DNA of 64,000 bases from positions 806,001-870,000 of the forward strand of contig NZ_LIRF01000003.1 of the NCBI RefSeq assembly GCF_001297705.1. Reading direction: 5' to 3'. Under the pieces are notes generated by a model. It had not been told where the DNA came from. It saw only the letters and a program-made list of their open reading frames with translations, and did not search any database. The position numbers and the translations under genes are program-made. Source of the DNA: Chryseobacterium sp. ERMR1:04 (GTDB taxonomy: Bacteria; Bacteroidota; Bacteroidia; Flavobacteriales; Weeksellaceae). Positions 34,844 through 43,950 of this stretch are shown piece by piece. Each line of letters begins with the position of its first letter. Within the stretch, counting starts at the first letter, position 1.

Positions 34844-35782
34844 TCACGAACGAAATTCTAACGGCGTAACAGTCGTTTTCCTTTTAAAGAAGTTTGAAAA
34901 ATGAGCGATCTCTTCAAATCCCAGTGCATAAGATATTTCTGAGACATTCCATTTTGTTTGTTTTAATAATATTTTTGCTTCCTGAATCATTCGGTCTGCA
35001 ATAAATTCAGTTGTAGTTTTCCCGGTATTCTCTTTTAATTTCTTGTTTAAATAGTTCACATGCACCGCTAACCTGTCAGCATAATCTTTTGCCGTTTTAA
35101 GTTGTAATCTTTGCTCATTAGATTCTATGGGAAATTGTCTTTCAAGCAGTTCTATAAACAAAGTAACCACTCTTAATGAGGCGTCACTGGAAGTAGACAG
35201 CTTTGTAGCCGGCTGTAATTTTTGACCATAATGAATAAGCTCTACGACATAATTTCTAATGAGATCATATTTGAATAGGTAATCTGAAGCAATTTCTTTT
35301 TTAATCTTGGTGAAAAGCTGCTCAATCTCGTTGGCCAATTCATCATCGATTTCAAATAAAGGAATATTTCCGGGCTGAAAAATTGGTAAATCTTCAAGAG
35401 AGCTTCTGGAATTATTTTTAATGAAAAAATCTTCCGTAAAAACACAAAAACTACCTGACTGGTCGGGATCTTCAGGAACCCAGTGATAAGGAACTTTTGG
35501 AGTAGCAAACAGCAGAGCATTATTTTTGATCTGAATAACTTTATCTGCATATTCTGCCCTATTTCTTCCTCGGATAAGGCTGATTTTGTAATACTTTCTT
35601 CTGTTATAAGGCATCTCAGAAGTTATCTTTATTTTCTCAATAGTCTGAGCAATATCAAAGACGTTAAAGTGCCCAATATCTTTGTGAAGACCTTTAGGAA
35701 AGATACTTTCGAGGTCCTTTCCCAATTTAGCCGTCATCTCTTTATAGAAGTCTTCCAAAGAAGCATGTGCGATTTTTTCCAT
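34844..35782 (-). CDS. AraC family transcriptional regulator
   Basis: 312 residues: an N-terminal cupin-like sensor region (about 50-200; YNRRKYYKISLIRG, PKVPYHWVPED) and a C-terminal AraC DNA-binding domain (about 205-312; DYADRLAVHVNYLNKKLKE, ISYALGFEEIAHFSNFFKRK split over the second HTH). A related regulator lies at 62389. By position it probably controls the SDR gene that follows. Confidence 0.9.
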   Translation of the reverse strand: MEKIAHASLEDFYKEMTAKLGKDLESIFPKGLHKDIGHFNVFDIAQTIEKIKITSEMPYNRRKYYKISLIRGRNRAEYADKVIQIKNNALLFATPKVPYHWVPEDPDQSGSFCVFTEDFFIKNNSRSSLEDLPIFQPGNIPLFEIDDELANEIEQLFTKIKKEIASDYLFKYDLIRNYVVELIHYGQKLQPATKLSTSSDASLRVVTLFIELLERQFPIESNEQRLQLKTAKDYADRLAVHVNYLNKKLKENTGKTTTEFIADRMIQEAKILLKQTKWNVSEISYALGFEEIAHFSNFFKRKTTVTPLEFRS

Positions 35783-35932
35783 GATCTATGATTTGTACAA
35801 TTCAAATATATGAAGTTTTATAGACTTAAGACTTGCCTATTTTTTTCTGTTTTAAATAATTTTTCTTCATTAAGTGATTTACTATGAAATATTTATTACT
35901 TTAGCTTACATCAAATTAATAACGTGTTTACT

Positions 35933-36115
35933 ATGAAAAATCAAAATTTAATCAACGGAAAAAAATTAACCAACAGCCAATTACGCACCATAACAGGAGG
36001 ATTAATTGATTGTTTAAACGGAAATTGCCCATCAATTGATGGCTGCCCTCCAAGTGAATCAGGATGTGTAATGATTTCTAAATACTGTGGACAACCCCAA
36101 TGTAGACCTAAATAA
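35933..36115 (+). CDS. GG-leader peptide with six-cysteine core (copy 1)
   Basis: A 60-residue precursor. The leader ends KKLTNSQLRTITGG; the core of 37 residues has six cysteines with pattern C-x4-C-x5-C-x6-C-x6-C-x4-CRP. The ATG at 35933 is preferred to the one three codons earlier because the paralogue starts at the same place. Its core pairs with the next gene at 36267. It has its own terminator, and no exporter or modifying enzyme is close. It could be a bacteriocin, a signal or a disulfide-rich or modified peptide. Confidence 0.72.
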   Translation: MKNQNLINGKKLTNSQLRTITGGLIDCLNGNCPSIDGCPPSESGCVMISKYCGQPQCRPK

Positions 36116-36136
36116 ATTTAGCAATGCATAATGAAT

Positions 36137-36164
36137 ATACCGCCCAAAACTGGCGGTATTTTTT
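36137..36164 (+). terminator. terminator of six-Cys peptide 1
   Basis: ATACCGCC/GGCGGTAT stem followed by T6. Confidence 0.88.
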
Positions 36165-36266
36165 ATGTTTAAATATAATTCTAATTAAATTTATCTAGCA
36201 AATGTGATTTATTAATAATAATTTTTCATAACTTCGTTTTAACTAACTCACTAAAAATCAAATACT

Positions 36267-36464
36267 ATGAAAAGTCAACATTTAATCAATGGAAAGAAAT
36301 TAAATAAAAACCAATTAAGAACTATTAAAGGAGGTTTACTAAATTGCATGGAGCCTGTCTTATGTACTACTAATCCTTGCGAACCATCTCCCTATCCTAA
36401 TGGCTGTACAACGATTTCAATATCTTGTGCACAAAAAATATGTCGCCCGGAAATATTACCGTAG
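36267..36464 (+). CDS. GG-leader peptide with six-cysteine core (copy 2)
   Basis: A 65-residue precursor whose leader ends KKLNKNQLRTIKGG, almost identical to that of the preceding gene. The core has six cysteines with pattern C-x5-C-x4-C-x7-C-x6-C-x4-CRP. The conserved cysteine frame with diverged residues between suggests selection on the bridges or modifications. Tandem arrangement and separate terminators point to duplication. Function unknown; see the finding on these peptides. Confidence 0.72.
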   Translation: MKSQHLINGKKLNKNQLRTIKGGLLNCMEPVLCTTNPCEPSPYPNGCTTISISCAQKICRPEILP

Positions 36465-36488
36465 TTAAAATATTATATTTTCAAAATG

Positions 36489-36520
36489 AATACCGCTTTT
36501 TTTGAGCGGTATTTTTATTT
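36489..36520 (+). terminator. terminator of six-Cys peptide 2
   Basis: AATACCGCT/AGCGGTATT stem followed by T-rich sequence; it lies just before the convergent lipoprotein stop. Confidence 0.88.
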
Positions 36521-37599
36521 TAAGAAACTGTGCCACCAATTAATTTAAAAATCCATTTTCCATTTTTATATTCGGCAGAATAATCGTTTGTAGAACCGCT
36601 TCCCCATGTATAAATATAAAACCGTTTAGGGTCTTTTTCATGTTTTTTAATCTTTGAAATTCCATGATGAAAAACATTAGTTACTTTTATATAATTTGTT
36701 TGCTTATTTTTTTCGTCCGAAGCAAATAGAATTCTATAATCAGGATTTACTTGATGAAAATAATCGCAATCAGTTTCAAAAACTTCAAAATAATAATGCA
36801 TGTTTTTGAAATCAGGGGCTCCTGCATATTCAGGCAATAACCTCTGATAAAGTTCACTAAATTTATTTTTTTCAGATCTAAACATAGGATTAGTATCATC
36901 AAAATCATTAACCCCATCTCCATCTGTATCCTTATTTTTTGGATTAAGACCAAAACTTTTTTCAAAAATATCATTAAAACCATCTTTATCAGAATCTTTC
37001 AAAAGATCTTTAAGATTTATTTTAAATAACTTCCCATCTTCAATAGCAGAATAATCATCATATCCAGGAAGTCCGGCGACTTTTACAATTTTCACAAGAC
37101 TCCCTTCAATCTGAAAAAATCCATCTTTTACAATAGGCTTATCTTGAATCTTATTAAAATAATAATGACTAAAACTTAATCCTAAAAAATACGCGAAAGG
37201 TTGATTATTTTTAATTTCCAAAAGCCAATAGCCTAATCCATTTCTTCCTAAAGCATATTTTATATTTCCATCGTTTGTTTTAAATGAATATTCAAATTGT
37301 CCGAAAAAATATTGATCAAAATCAGCAAATATTACTTTCTGATCTTTCCAACGTTTTTCATTTGCTTCAAGATTGTAAACTTTAGTTCTATATTCTGAAC
37401 TGTCTTGTTTGAAGTCTCTGAATTTCTTCAAATTAATAATTTCAAGATAATCAGGTTTTTCTTCAAGAATCTGTTTTACGGTATAGGGTTTTTCTTCAAC
37501 ATAGCTAGACTTCTCTTCACCTTTAGTGAAACATCTCTCTTCTAAGCTTTTCGTACATGAAAAAAATAATGTAAAAACAAAAAAATATAAAAACTTCAT
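36520..37599 (-). CDS. lipoprotein with calcium-binding TSP3-like repeats
   Basis: 359 residues from ATG at 37599 (the longer frame to 37647 adds a segment with no signal-peptide logic). Lipobox FFSC gives a surface or periplasmic lipoprotein. The middle holds two Asp-rich repeats of thrombospondin type 3 kind (DSDKDGFNDIFEK and DTDGDGVNDFDDTNP), which bind calcium. The remaining beta-rich regions are unrecognised. A single-gene unit. Confidence 0.75.
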   Translation of the reverse strand: MKFLYFFVFTLFFSCTKSLEERCFTKGEEKSSYVEEKPYTVKQILEEKPDYLEIINLKKFRDFKQDSSEYRTKVYNLEANEKRWKDQKVIFADFDQYFFGQFEYSFKTNDGNIKYALGRNGLGYWLLEIKNNQPFAYFLGLSFSHYYFNKIQDKPIVKDGFFQIEGSLVKIVKVAGLPGYDDYSAIEDGKLFKINLKDLLKDSDKDGFNDIFEKSFGLNPKNKDTDGDGVNDFDDTNPMFRSEKNKFSELYQRLLPEYAGAPDFKNMHYYFEVFETDCDYFHQVNPDYRILFASDEKNKQTNYIKVTNVFHHGISKIKKHEKDPKRFYIYTWGSGSTNDYSAEYKNGKWIFKLIGGTVS

Positions 37600-37624
37600 A
37601 GTTAAAAGGTTTTTCGATGGAATG

Positions 37625-37661
37625 CAAAAAACGCTCCCAAAATACATTGGAAGCGTTTTTC
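37625..37661 (-). terminator. terminator of ychF
   Basis: Minus-strand stem AAAACGCTTCCAA/TTGGGAGCGTTTT (imperfect) with T run, 30 bases past the ychF stop. Confidence 0.75.
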
Positions 37662-37691
37662 ATTTATAACTAACTTTAATATTCTCTCTAA

Positions 37692-38783
37692 TTATACGTT
37701 GAATCTGAAGTGCATAATGTCTCCGTCTTTCACAATATATTCTTTACCTTCCACAGAAAGCTTTCCTGCTTCTTTAATTTTAACTTCAGAACCATACGTC
37801 ATATAATCATCATATTTGATAACTTCAGCACGGATAAATCCTTTTTCGAAGTCTGTGTGAATTACTCCGGCAGCTTGAGGAGCAGTCCATCCTTGTCCGA
37901 TTGTCCAAGCTCTTACTTCTTTTACTCCCGCCGTGAAATACGTCTGAAGTTTTAATAGATCATATGCTTTTCTGATCAAACGGTTTACACCAGGCTCAGT
38001 AAGTCCAAGCTCATCAAGGAAAATCTCTCTTTCTTCAAAAGTCTCTAATTCGTTGATGTCTGCTTCAATTTGTGCTGCCAACACAACAACTTCAGCCCCT
38101 TCATTTTTAGCCATTTCCTCGATCTTAGCGATCCATTCGTTTCCGTTTTTGATAGAATTTTCATCTACATTACAAACGTACAATACAGGCTTGTTTGTTA
38201 AAAGCTGAACATCATCAATAATTGATTTTGCAAAATCATCCATAGGAAACTCTCTTGCATTTTTACCGTCTTCGATAAATTTCTCAAGCTTTTGAAGCGT
38301 TTCGTATGTTAAAATATCATCTTTCTTTCCAGACTTGATGAATTTTTTAGCTTTTTCAACTGCTTTTGCTACCACTTCAAGGTCTTTCAACTGAAGTTCG
38401 ATATCAATAATTTCTTTGTCTCTTAAAGGATCTACTGAACCTTCAACGTGAATGATATTTCCATTCTCAAAACATCTCAATACATGAACAATCGCTTCAC
38501 ATTCGCGAATATTTGCCAAGAACTGGTTTCCTAACCCTTCTCCTTTGCTCGCTCCTTTTACAAGACCGGCAATATCTACAATCTCCACAACTGCAGGTAA
38601 AACTCTCTCAGGCTTTACTAATTTTTCCAACTCAAACAATCTGTGATCCGGTACTGAAACAGTTCCCAAATTCGGTTCAATTGTACAAAAAGGATAGTTT
38701 GCTGATTGAGCTTTTGCGTTGCTTAAACAGTTAAAAAGAGTTGATTTACCAACATTCGGTAAGCCTACGATTCCACATTTCAT
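37692..38783 (-). CDS. ychF: redox-regulated ATPase YchF (Obg-like)
   Basis: 363 residues, normal for YchF. P-loop GLPNVGKST (7-15), DIAGLVKGASKGEGLGNQFL (G3 region), a coiled-coil arm, and the C-terminal TGS-like domain (TIGQGWTAPQAAGVIHTDFEKGF split over two strands). YchF/OLA1 proteins prefer ATP over GTP, bind ribosomes and affect stress response. A single-gene unit. Confidence 0.95.
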   Translation of the reverse strand: MKCGIVGLPNVGKSTLFNCLSNAKAQSANYPFCTIEPNLGTVSVPDHRLFELEKLVKPERVLPAVVEIVDIAGLVKGASKGEGLGNQFLANIRECEAIVHVLRCFENGNIIHVEGSVDPLRDKEIIDIELQLKDLEVVAKAVEKAKKFIKSGKKDDILTYETLQKLEKFIEDGKNAREFPMDDFAKSIIDDVQLLTNKPVLYVCNVDENSIKNGNEWIAKIEEMAKNEGAEVVVLAAQIEADINELETFEEREIFLDELGLTEPGVNRLIRKAYDLLKLQTYFTAGVKEVRAWTIGQGWTAPQAAGVIHTDFEKGFIRAEVIKYDDYMTYGSEVKIKEAGKLSVEGKEYIVKDGDIMHFRFNV

Positions 38784-38836
38784 ATATTCTTAGCTTTTAG
38801 CAAATAGCTTTTGACTTATTGCTCGTTAAAGGTGTG

Positions 38837-38844
38837 CAAAGATA
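38837..38844 (-). promoter_or_regulatory. -7 promoter element of ychF
   Basis: TATCTTTG on the minus strand, 54 bases before the start. Confidence 0.45.
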
Positions 38845-38928
38845 GTGATTTTAACATGAGTTTCATAATAAAAAAATCTGCCAATTTTTTGACAGATTTG
38901 TAATGCATTTTATTTATCTAAATTGCTT

Positions 38929-39480
38929 TTAAGGATTCGCTCCCGTAGCTTCCTGAGCTAAAGGTACGTCGTTGGGTGTATTGAGTAATGCTTTATCTAA
39001 AGTGAATAAAGACTCATCGGTAGCCCTGTCTCCACCGGCAATTTTTAATTTATCTATTAAACTTGATGCTAAAGTTTCCTCTTCTATTTGTTCCTGTACA
39101 AACCACTGCATGAAATTCCATGTTGCCCAGTCTTTTTCTTCTAACGCCATATTTACGATATTGTAAATAGCTGTTGTATTATCAACCTCATGTTTAAAAA
39201 CACCATCAAAACAAGCGGTTAAAGAATCCGGGTCTTGTGGCGGTGCAGGAATAGCATCTACTTTCGGTTTTCCGCCTCTGTTCAATACATATTCCATGAA
39301 TTTAATGGAGTGGTTTCTTTCTTCCTGTGAATGTCTGTAAAGAAAGTTGGCAATTCCCTGATAGCCTTTATCATCTGCCCAAATTCCATACGATAGAAAA
39401 ATGTGAGAAGCATGAATTTCTTTATTCATTTGATTGCTTAATGCTTTTTCGATATTCTCGGAAAGTCTTTTAGTATTCAT
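38929..39480 (-). CDS. ferritin
   Basis: 183 residues, four-helix ferritin. Ferroxidase ligands are visible: E in NKEIHASH, EERNH (E-x2-H) and a Gln/Glu set in QWFVQEQIEEE. It lacks a haem-binding Met typical of bacterioferritin, so it is the non-haem FtnA type. It stores iron as a 24-mer in the cytoplasm. The gene stands alone between ychF and a GG-peptide gene. Confidence 0.9.
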   Translation of the reverse strand: MNTKRLSENIEKALSNQMNKEIHASHIFLSYGIWADDKGYQGIANFLYRHSQEERNHSIKFMEYVLNRGGKPKVDAIPAPPQDPDSLTACFDGVFKHEVDNTTAIYNIVNMALEEKDWATWNFMQWFVQEQIEEETLASSLIDKLKIAGGDRATDESLFTLDKALLNTPNDVPLAQEATGANP

Positions 39481-39793
39481 AATGTATATTTTTGTGTGAT
39501 ATCATTACTGATGCAAAAATGAGTCCGATAAGATTATTAATTTTAATTAAAACAAATGAAATGCATTTATAATAAACTGAAATTCATTATTTTAAATTAA
39601 TAATTTATAGTTATTCTAAAATATAAAAATCGATATTACATCGATGAACATCTTCAAGAATACAAACCTCTCCAATAAAGTTTATGCAACTAACCCATAG
39701 TTCATGATTTTAGATTGATTATTATTGAGGGAAATGCGATTATTAGAATTATTCATATTTTAGAATCTTATTAACCAAATAAAAATTATTATC

Positions 39794-39964
39794 ATGAAAA
39801 ATGTAAAAAAATTAGACAGAAATGAGTTAAAAAACATTTCAGGAGGAATCGGACTGCTTGATCCGGTATGCAGGCTTATTTGTACGCTGGCAGGATCAGG
39901 ACTTATTAACCTCACGCAGGTTCAGATCTTGTTATGCCCAGATTTAGACTGTTCAAATTTGTAA
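39794..39964 (+). CDS. GG-leader bacteriocin-like peptide, 4-Cys core
   Basis: 56 residues; the leader MKNVKKLDRNELKNISGG is a close match to the peptide at 29170 (MKNVKKLSREELKSVSGG). The core has four cysteines (VCRLIC, LLCPDLDC) and a hydrophobic middle. It is a single-gene unit with a terminator 12 bases after the stop. Function is unproven. The upstream gap (39481-39793) shows no clear promoter and no other feature. Confidence 0.72.
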   Translation: MKNVKKLDRNELKNISGGIGLLDPVCRLICTLAGSGLINLTQVQILLCPDLDCSNL

Positions 39965-39975
39965 AGTATGCTGCA

Positions 39976-40022
39976 AAACAAAACCAGCTCTCTCGAACTG
40001 GTTTTGTTTAGTGTTTTTTTGA
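39976..40022 (+). terminator. terminator of the GG-peptide gene
   Basis: AAACAAAACCAG/CTGGTTTTGTTT stem followed by a T-rich tract ending in T7. Confidence 0.85.
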
Positions 40023-40113
40023 TAAACAGTATATGTTTACTGTGAATCCCATCAAAATGCTTTGAATTTTCATCAATCTTCCAAAGAAGGAGAATTTTGA
40101 GATTGGGAATTCT

Positions 40114-41718
40114 CTACTTGATCTTTTTCGCCATGTAATCACTTTCATTTCCTAATCTGTCGATTGCTTTAATAGCAATGGCATTTAATGTTTTACCATT
40201 TTTATTTTTAGGAATATCTTTTGAAAGGGTATCTAATGTTAAAATTTCAGTTTCCCACACTCCATTATACTGAGTGAAAACGACCCATTGGAAAACATCC
40301 TTTATATTTTTATTGCTCCAGCTTGTTTGGATAGAACTTCCGTTATCATTGGTAAATAAGGTCGGAGTTTGTAACGGGACCGTTTTTATCCACGGACTTT
40401 TAGGAATCAATGCCTTTTCTTTATAAGGTCCGTTTTTCAACGTTGGCAGCATGCTTGAATTCTTCGTCAAACCTGCAATACTCCAATGAACTTCCCCAGC
40501 ATCTGCACCTAAAATCTGTCTTGATAATTCGATTTGATCTTTAATTTCTGTCGGGCGGTCTGAAGATTTTATTTCAACGGTATTCAATCCCGGCCATAAA
40601 TGGCGGTTCATTGTATTTTCTGATTTCCACCAGTTCAATAACGAACCGAAGGGCTGACCTTTTGATTCGATAGGCCAATACAATTGTGGCGAGAAATAGT
40701 CTACCCAGCCTTTATTCAGCCATAATTTAGCATCAGCATACAATTCGTCATATTGAGAAGAACCAACGATTCCTTCAGGGTATCCGGGCTTCCAAATTCC
40801 AAACGGACTGATCCCGAATCTTACATAATTTTTTTCAGCATGAATTTCTTTGTAGATACGCTCTACAAATTTATTTACATTATCTCTTCTCCAATCTGCT
40901 CTGGACAGGTTTCCTCCACTGCTTACATAGGCATTCCAAGTCGCATTATCAGGGAAATCTGCTCCTTTATTATAAGTAGCATAAGGATAGAAATAATCAT
41001 CAAAATGTACCGCGTCGATATCATATCTTTTTACAATATCTTTCACCACATTAGAAACGTGACCTTGCGTTTTCGGATTGGCAGGATCAAACCAATACAT
41101 TCCATTTTTTAACCTAACAACAATGTCTGACAATTTATTTGCCATTGATAAACTGTTTGGCGAACCACCGTTTGTATGATGCGCTCTATAAGGGTTTAAC
41201 CAAACGTGAAGCTCCAATCCTCTTTTGTGCGCTTCATCAATCCAAAATTGTAACGGATCATAATTAGGATAAGGAGCCGTTCCTGTCTCTCCGGTTAAGA
41301 AATACGACCAAGGTTCCAAACTACTTGTATATAAAGCATCTGCAGAAGGTCTAACCTGGAAAATTACTGCATTGAAGTTATTATCTTTCAACATATCCAG
41401 CATACTGATCGCTTCCTGTTTTTGCTGATCTACTGATAAGTTATTTCTTGAAGGCCAGTTGATATTCGCAACACTCGCGATCCAAACCCCACGGAATTCT
41501 CTATTAATAGCCGGAAGATTTACTTTGAAAATTTCTTCTGTAGGTAAAGCTGTAACAGGCTTTGTGGTTGCTACCGGTATATTGGGTTTTGATATATTAT
41601 TGTCTGGCTTTGTTGTACTTTTTGTTGGTGTTGGTCTAACGCCCGTAGTACGAACGGTTTTCGCACTGCTACACGAAGCAAGAGCGCCCAAAAATATAAT
41701 AAGTTTTAAATTATTCAT
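40114..41718 (-). CDS. glycosyl hydrolase-10-like (YngK/DUF187) family lipoprotein
   Basis: 534 residues from ATG at 41718 (a -7 element at 41731-41738 excludes the ATG at 41733). Lipobox LASC (C16), a Pro/Thr-rich linker, then the (beta/alpha)8 domain (about 75-430) beginning REFRGVWIASVANINWPS, with WLNPYRAHH and DAVHFDDYFYPYA, signatures of the GHL10 family. The last ~90 residues form a fibronectin-like domain. These proteins are thought to act on cell-wall or surface glycans; the exact substrate is unsettled. Confidence 0.85.
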   Translation of the reverse strand: MNNLKLIIFLGALASCSSAKTVRTTGVRPTPTKSTTKPDNNISKPNIPVATTKPVTALPTEEIFKVNLPAINREFRGVWIASVANINWPSRNNLSVDQQKQEAISMLDMLKDNNFNAVIFQVRPSADALYTSSLEPWSYFLTGETGTAPYPNYDPLQFWIDEAHKRGLELHVWLNPYRAHHTNGGSPNSLSMANKLSDIVVRLKNGMYWFDPANPKTQGHVSNVVKDIVKRYDIDAVHFDDYFYPYATYNKGADFPDNATWNAYVSSGGNLSRADWRRDNVNKFVERIYKEIHAEKNYVRFGISPFGIWKPGYPEGIVGSSQYDELYADAKLWLNKGWVDYFSPQLYWPIESKGQPFGSLLNWWKSENTMNRHLWPGLNTVEIKSSDRPTEIKDQIELSRQILGADAGEVHWSIAGLTKNSSMLPTLKNGPYKEKALIPKSPWIKTVPLQTPTLFTNDNGSSIQTSWSNKNIKDVFQWVVFTQYNGVWETEILTLDTLSKDIPKNKNGKTLNAIAIKAIDRLGNESDYMAKKIK

Positions 41719-41730
41719 TCTCATAGCTTG

Positions 41731-41738
41731 CAAAACTA
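41731..41738 (-). promoter_or_regulatory. -7 promoter element of the GHL10 lipoprotein gene
   Basis: TAGTTTTG on the minus strand, 12 bases before the chosen ATG. Confidence 0.5.
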
Positions 41739-41805
41739 CATTAAATTATTTTTTTATTCCTTAAAGATTATCTTGCCAAAATAAGCATTTTAACGTTGGG
41801 TTATA

Positions 41806-41834
41806 GAAAAAAAGCCTCGAAAATTCGAGGCTTT
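41806..41834 (-). terminator. terminator of typA
   Basis: AAAGCCTCGAA/TTCGAGGCTTT stem with a T run on the minus strand, 21 bases past the typA stop. Confidence 0.85.
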
Positions 41835-41855
41835 GATTGATATAGAAAAAGCTGA

Positions 41856-43661
41856 TTATGCTTTTCCTGATCTTTCCATTCTTTTTCTTTCTTCTTCAGA
41901 AAGGATTTTCTTTCTCATACGGATGAAGTTTGGAGTTACCTCGATTGCTTCATCACCTTGGATATATTCCATACATTCTTCAAGAGAGAATAGGATTTTT
42001 GGAGCAACGCCCGTATCTTTATCTTTCCCTGAAGCACGCATGTTGTTCAATTGTTTTGCTTCAACGATGTTGATTACTAAGTCACCCGGCTTGTTTTGTT
42101 CACCGATGATCATACCTGAATAGATCTCCTCACCCGGATCAACATAAAACTTACCTCTATCTTGTAATTTCGCGATAGAATATTCTGTAGCCGGACCTTG
42201 AGTCTTACTTACCAATACTCCATTACTTCTTCCAGGAATAGCACCTTTGAAAGGCTTATATTCTGTGAAACGGTGTGCCATAATAGCCTCACCAGCAGTT
42301 GCAGTTAACATTTGAGAACGCAATCCGATCAAACCTCTTGAAGGAATTTCGAATTCCATGTGTTGCATCTCCCCTTTAGTTTCCATAACGTGAAGGTCAC
42401 CTTTTCTCTGTGTAGCTAAGTCGATAACTCTAGACGCATACTCGTCCGGAACGTCTACTACCAAAGATTCATAAGGCTCACATTTTTCTCCGTCAATTTC
42501 TCTCAAGATAACCTGTGGCTGACCAATTGTCATTTCATATCCTTCTCTTCTCATTGTTTCAATTAAAACTGACAAGTGAAGAATACCTCTACCGAAAACT
42601 AGGAATGTGTTTGCATCTGCAGTTTGTTCAACTCTTAATGCTAAGTTTTTCTCTAATTCTTTAGTTAATCTTTCTTTTAGGTGATTAGAAGTTACATACT
42701 TTCCATCTTTTCCAAAGAAAGGTGAATTGTTGATAGAGAACGTCATGTTCAACGTAGGCTCATCAATAGAAGTTCTTGGCAATGGTTCAGGATTTTCAAG
42801 ATCTACGAAAGAATCACCGATTTGGAAAGCGTCAAAACCTACAACAGCACAGATATCTCCAGCTTTTACTTCTGTAACTTTCTTCTTACCTAATCCTTCA
42901 AAAACGTAAAGTTCTTTTACTTTTCCTTTCAATACTTTACCGTCTGCCTGAGCTAAACCGATCCACTGAGATTCTTTGATCTCTCCTCTGATTACTTTTC
43001 CGATAGCAATTCTTCCTAAGAAAGAAGAAAAGTCTAAAGAAACGATCTGCATCTGTAAGTTTCCTTCTTCAACTTTCGGTTCTGGAACATATTCTAAGAT
43101 ACCATCTAATAATGGGAAAATATCTTCTGTTTTTTCTAATGAAGAGTTGAACCAACCTTCTTTTGAAGAACCGTAGAACGTTGGGAAATCCAACTGCGCT
43201 TCAGTAGCTTCAAGAGCAAAGAATAGATCAAATACTTTATCATGAACTTCGTCAGGACGACAGTTTGGTTTATCAACTTTATTGATAACAACCAATGGTC
43301 TTAATCCTAATTCTAATGCTTTCTGAAGTACGAATCTTGTTTGTGGCATTGGACCTTCAAAGGCATCCACCAACAAAATAACTCCATCAGCCATTTTTAA
43401 AACTCTCTCTACTTCCCCACCAAAATCGGCGTGACCGGGAGTATCGATTACGTTAATTTTAACGTCTTTATAAGTAACAGAAATATTTTTAGATAAAATG
43501 GTAATCCCTCTTTCTCTTTCAAGATCGTTATTATCCATTATTAATTCTCCACTGTCCTGATTTTCTCGGAAAATGTTTGTAGCATGAATAATCTTGTCCA
43601 CCAAAGTCGTCTTACCGTGGTCAACGTGTGCGATAATCGCAATATTTCTAATGTTTTGCAT
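41856..43661 (-). CDS. typA: translational GTPase TypA/BipA
   Basis: 601 residues, normal for the family. G1 AHVDHGKT (11-18), G2/G3 RERGITI and DTPGHADF, G4 NKVD; then EF-Tu-like domain 2, domain III, and the BipA-specific C-terminal domain with RSNGVLVSKTQGPATEY. It binds the ribosome and helps large-subunit assembly and stress growth. A single-gene unit with terminator and promoter element. Confidence 0.96.
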   Translation of the reverse strand: MQNIRNIAIIAHVDHGKTTLVDKIIHATNIFRENQDSGELIMDNNDLERERGITILSKNISVTYKDVKINVIDTPGHADFGGEVERVLKMADGVILLVDAFEGPMPQTRFVLQKALELGLRPLVVINKVDKPNCRPDEVHDKVFDLFFALEATEAQLDFPTFYGSSKEGWFNSSLEKTEDIFPLLDGILEYVPEPKVEEGNLQMQIVSLDFSSFLGRIAIGKVIRGEIKESQWIGLAQADGKVLKGKVKELYVFEGLGKKKVTEVKAGDICAVVGFDAFQIGDSFVDLENPEPLPRTSIDEPTLNMTFSINNSPFFGKDGKYVTSNHLKERLTKELEKNLALRVEQTADANTFLVFGRGILHLSVLIETMRREGYEMTIGQPQVILREIDGEKCEPYESLVVDVPDEYASRVIDLATQRKGDLHVMETKGEMQHMEFEIPSRGLIGLRSQMLTATAGEAIMAHRFTEYKPFKGAIPGRSNGVLVSKTQGPATEYSIAKLQDRGKFYVDPGEEIYSGMIIGEQNKPGDLVINIVEAKQLNNMRASGKDKDTGVAPKILFSLEECMEYIQGDEAIEVTPNFIRMRKKILSEEERKRMERSGKA

Positions 43662-43679
43662 GAATGATTTTTACGGGTG

Positions 43680-43687
43680 CAAAAATA
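43680..43687 (-). promoter_or_regulatory. -7 promoter element of typA
   Basis: TATTTTTG on the minus strand, 19 bases before the start. Confidence 0.45.
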
Positions 43688-43802
43688 GTGTTTTTTAATT
43701 AAATAATTAGTAAGATTATGTATTATTTAACAATTTAATAATGAACACGTTATTGTTTAAGCCCTAAAACGTAAACAAAATAAGGACGTTATCTCAAAAT
43801 GA

Positions 43803-43936
43803 TTATTCGAATAAATAATCCTTGTAATAGGCCTCGTAGCTTTTCTTTAAATAAGTTTTAATACGTCAAGTTCTGGCGTTGTCAGCCCGTATTTTTGTTT
43901 TAATAATTCTTGCAAGGTTATTTTAATAATTAACAT
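43803..43936 (-). pseudogene. possible small gene with frameshift (about 44 codons)
   Basis: From ATG at 43936 the minus-strand frame reads QELLKQKYGLTTPELDVLK and stops at 43847. One base back, at an A4 run, the next frame reads on as YLKKSYEAYYKDYLFE to a stop at 43803-43805. Both parts look protein-like, so it may be a frameshifted short gene, or a short intact 29-residue ORF. No family recognised. Confidence 0.25.
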
Positions 43937-43950
43937 CAAAAACAAAATTT

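Noticed and set aside
28337..41733. Exporter or maturation enzymes for the GG-leader peptides
   Set aside because: I looked for a C39-peptidase ABC transporter, radical SAM or ATP-grasp protein among the neighbours and found none in the window.
41459..41764. 101-residue ORF on the plus strand opposite the glycosidase-like lipoprotein
   Set aside because: Antisense to a conserved gene with lipobox and family motifs; no protein features of its own.
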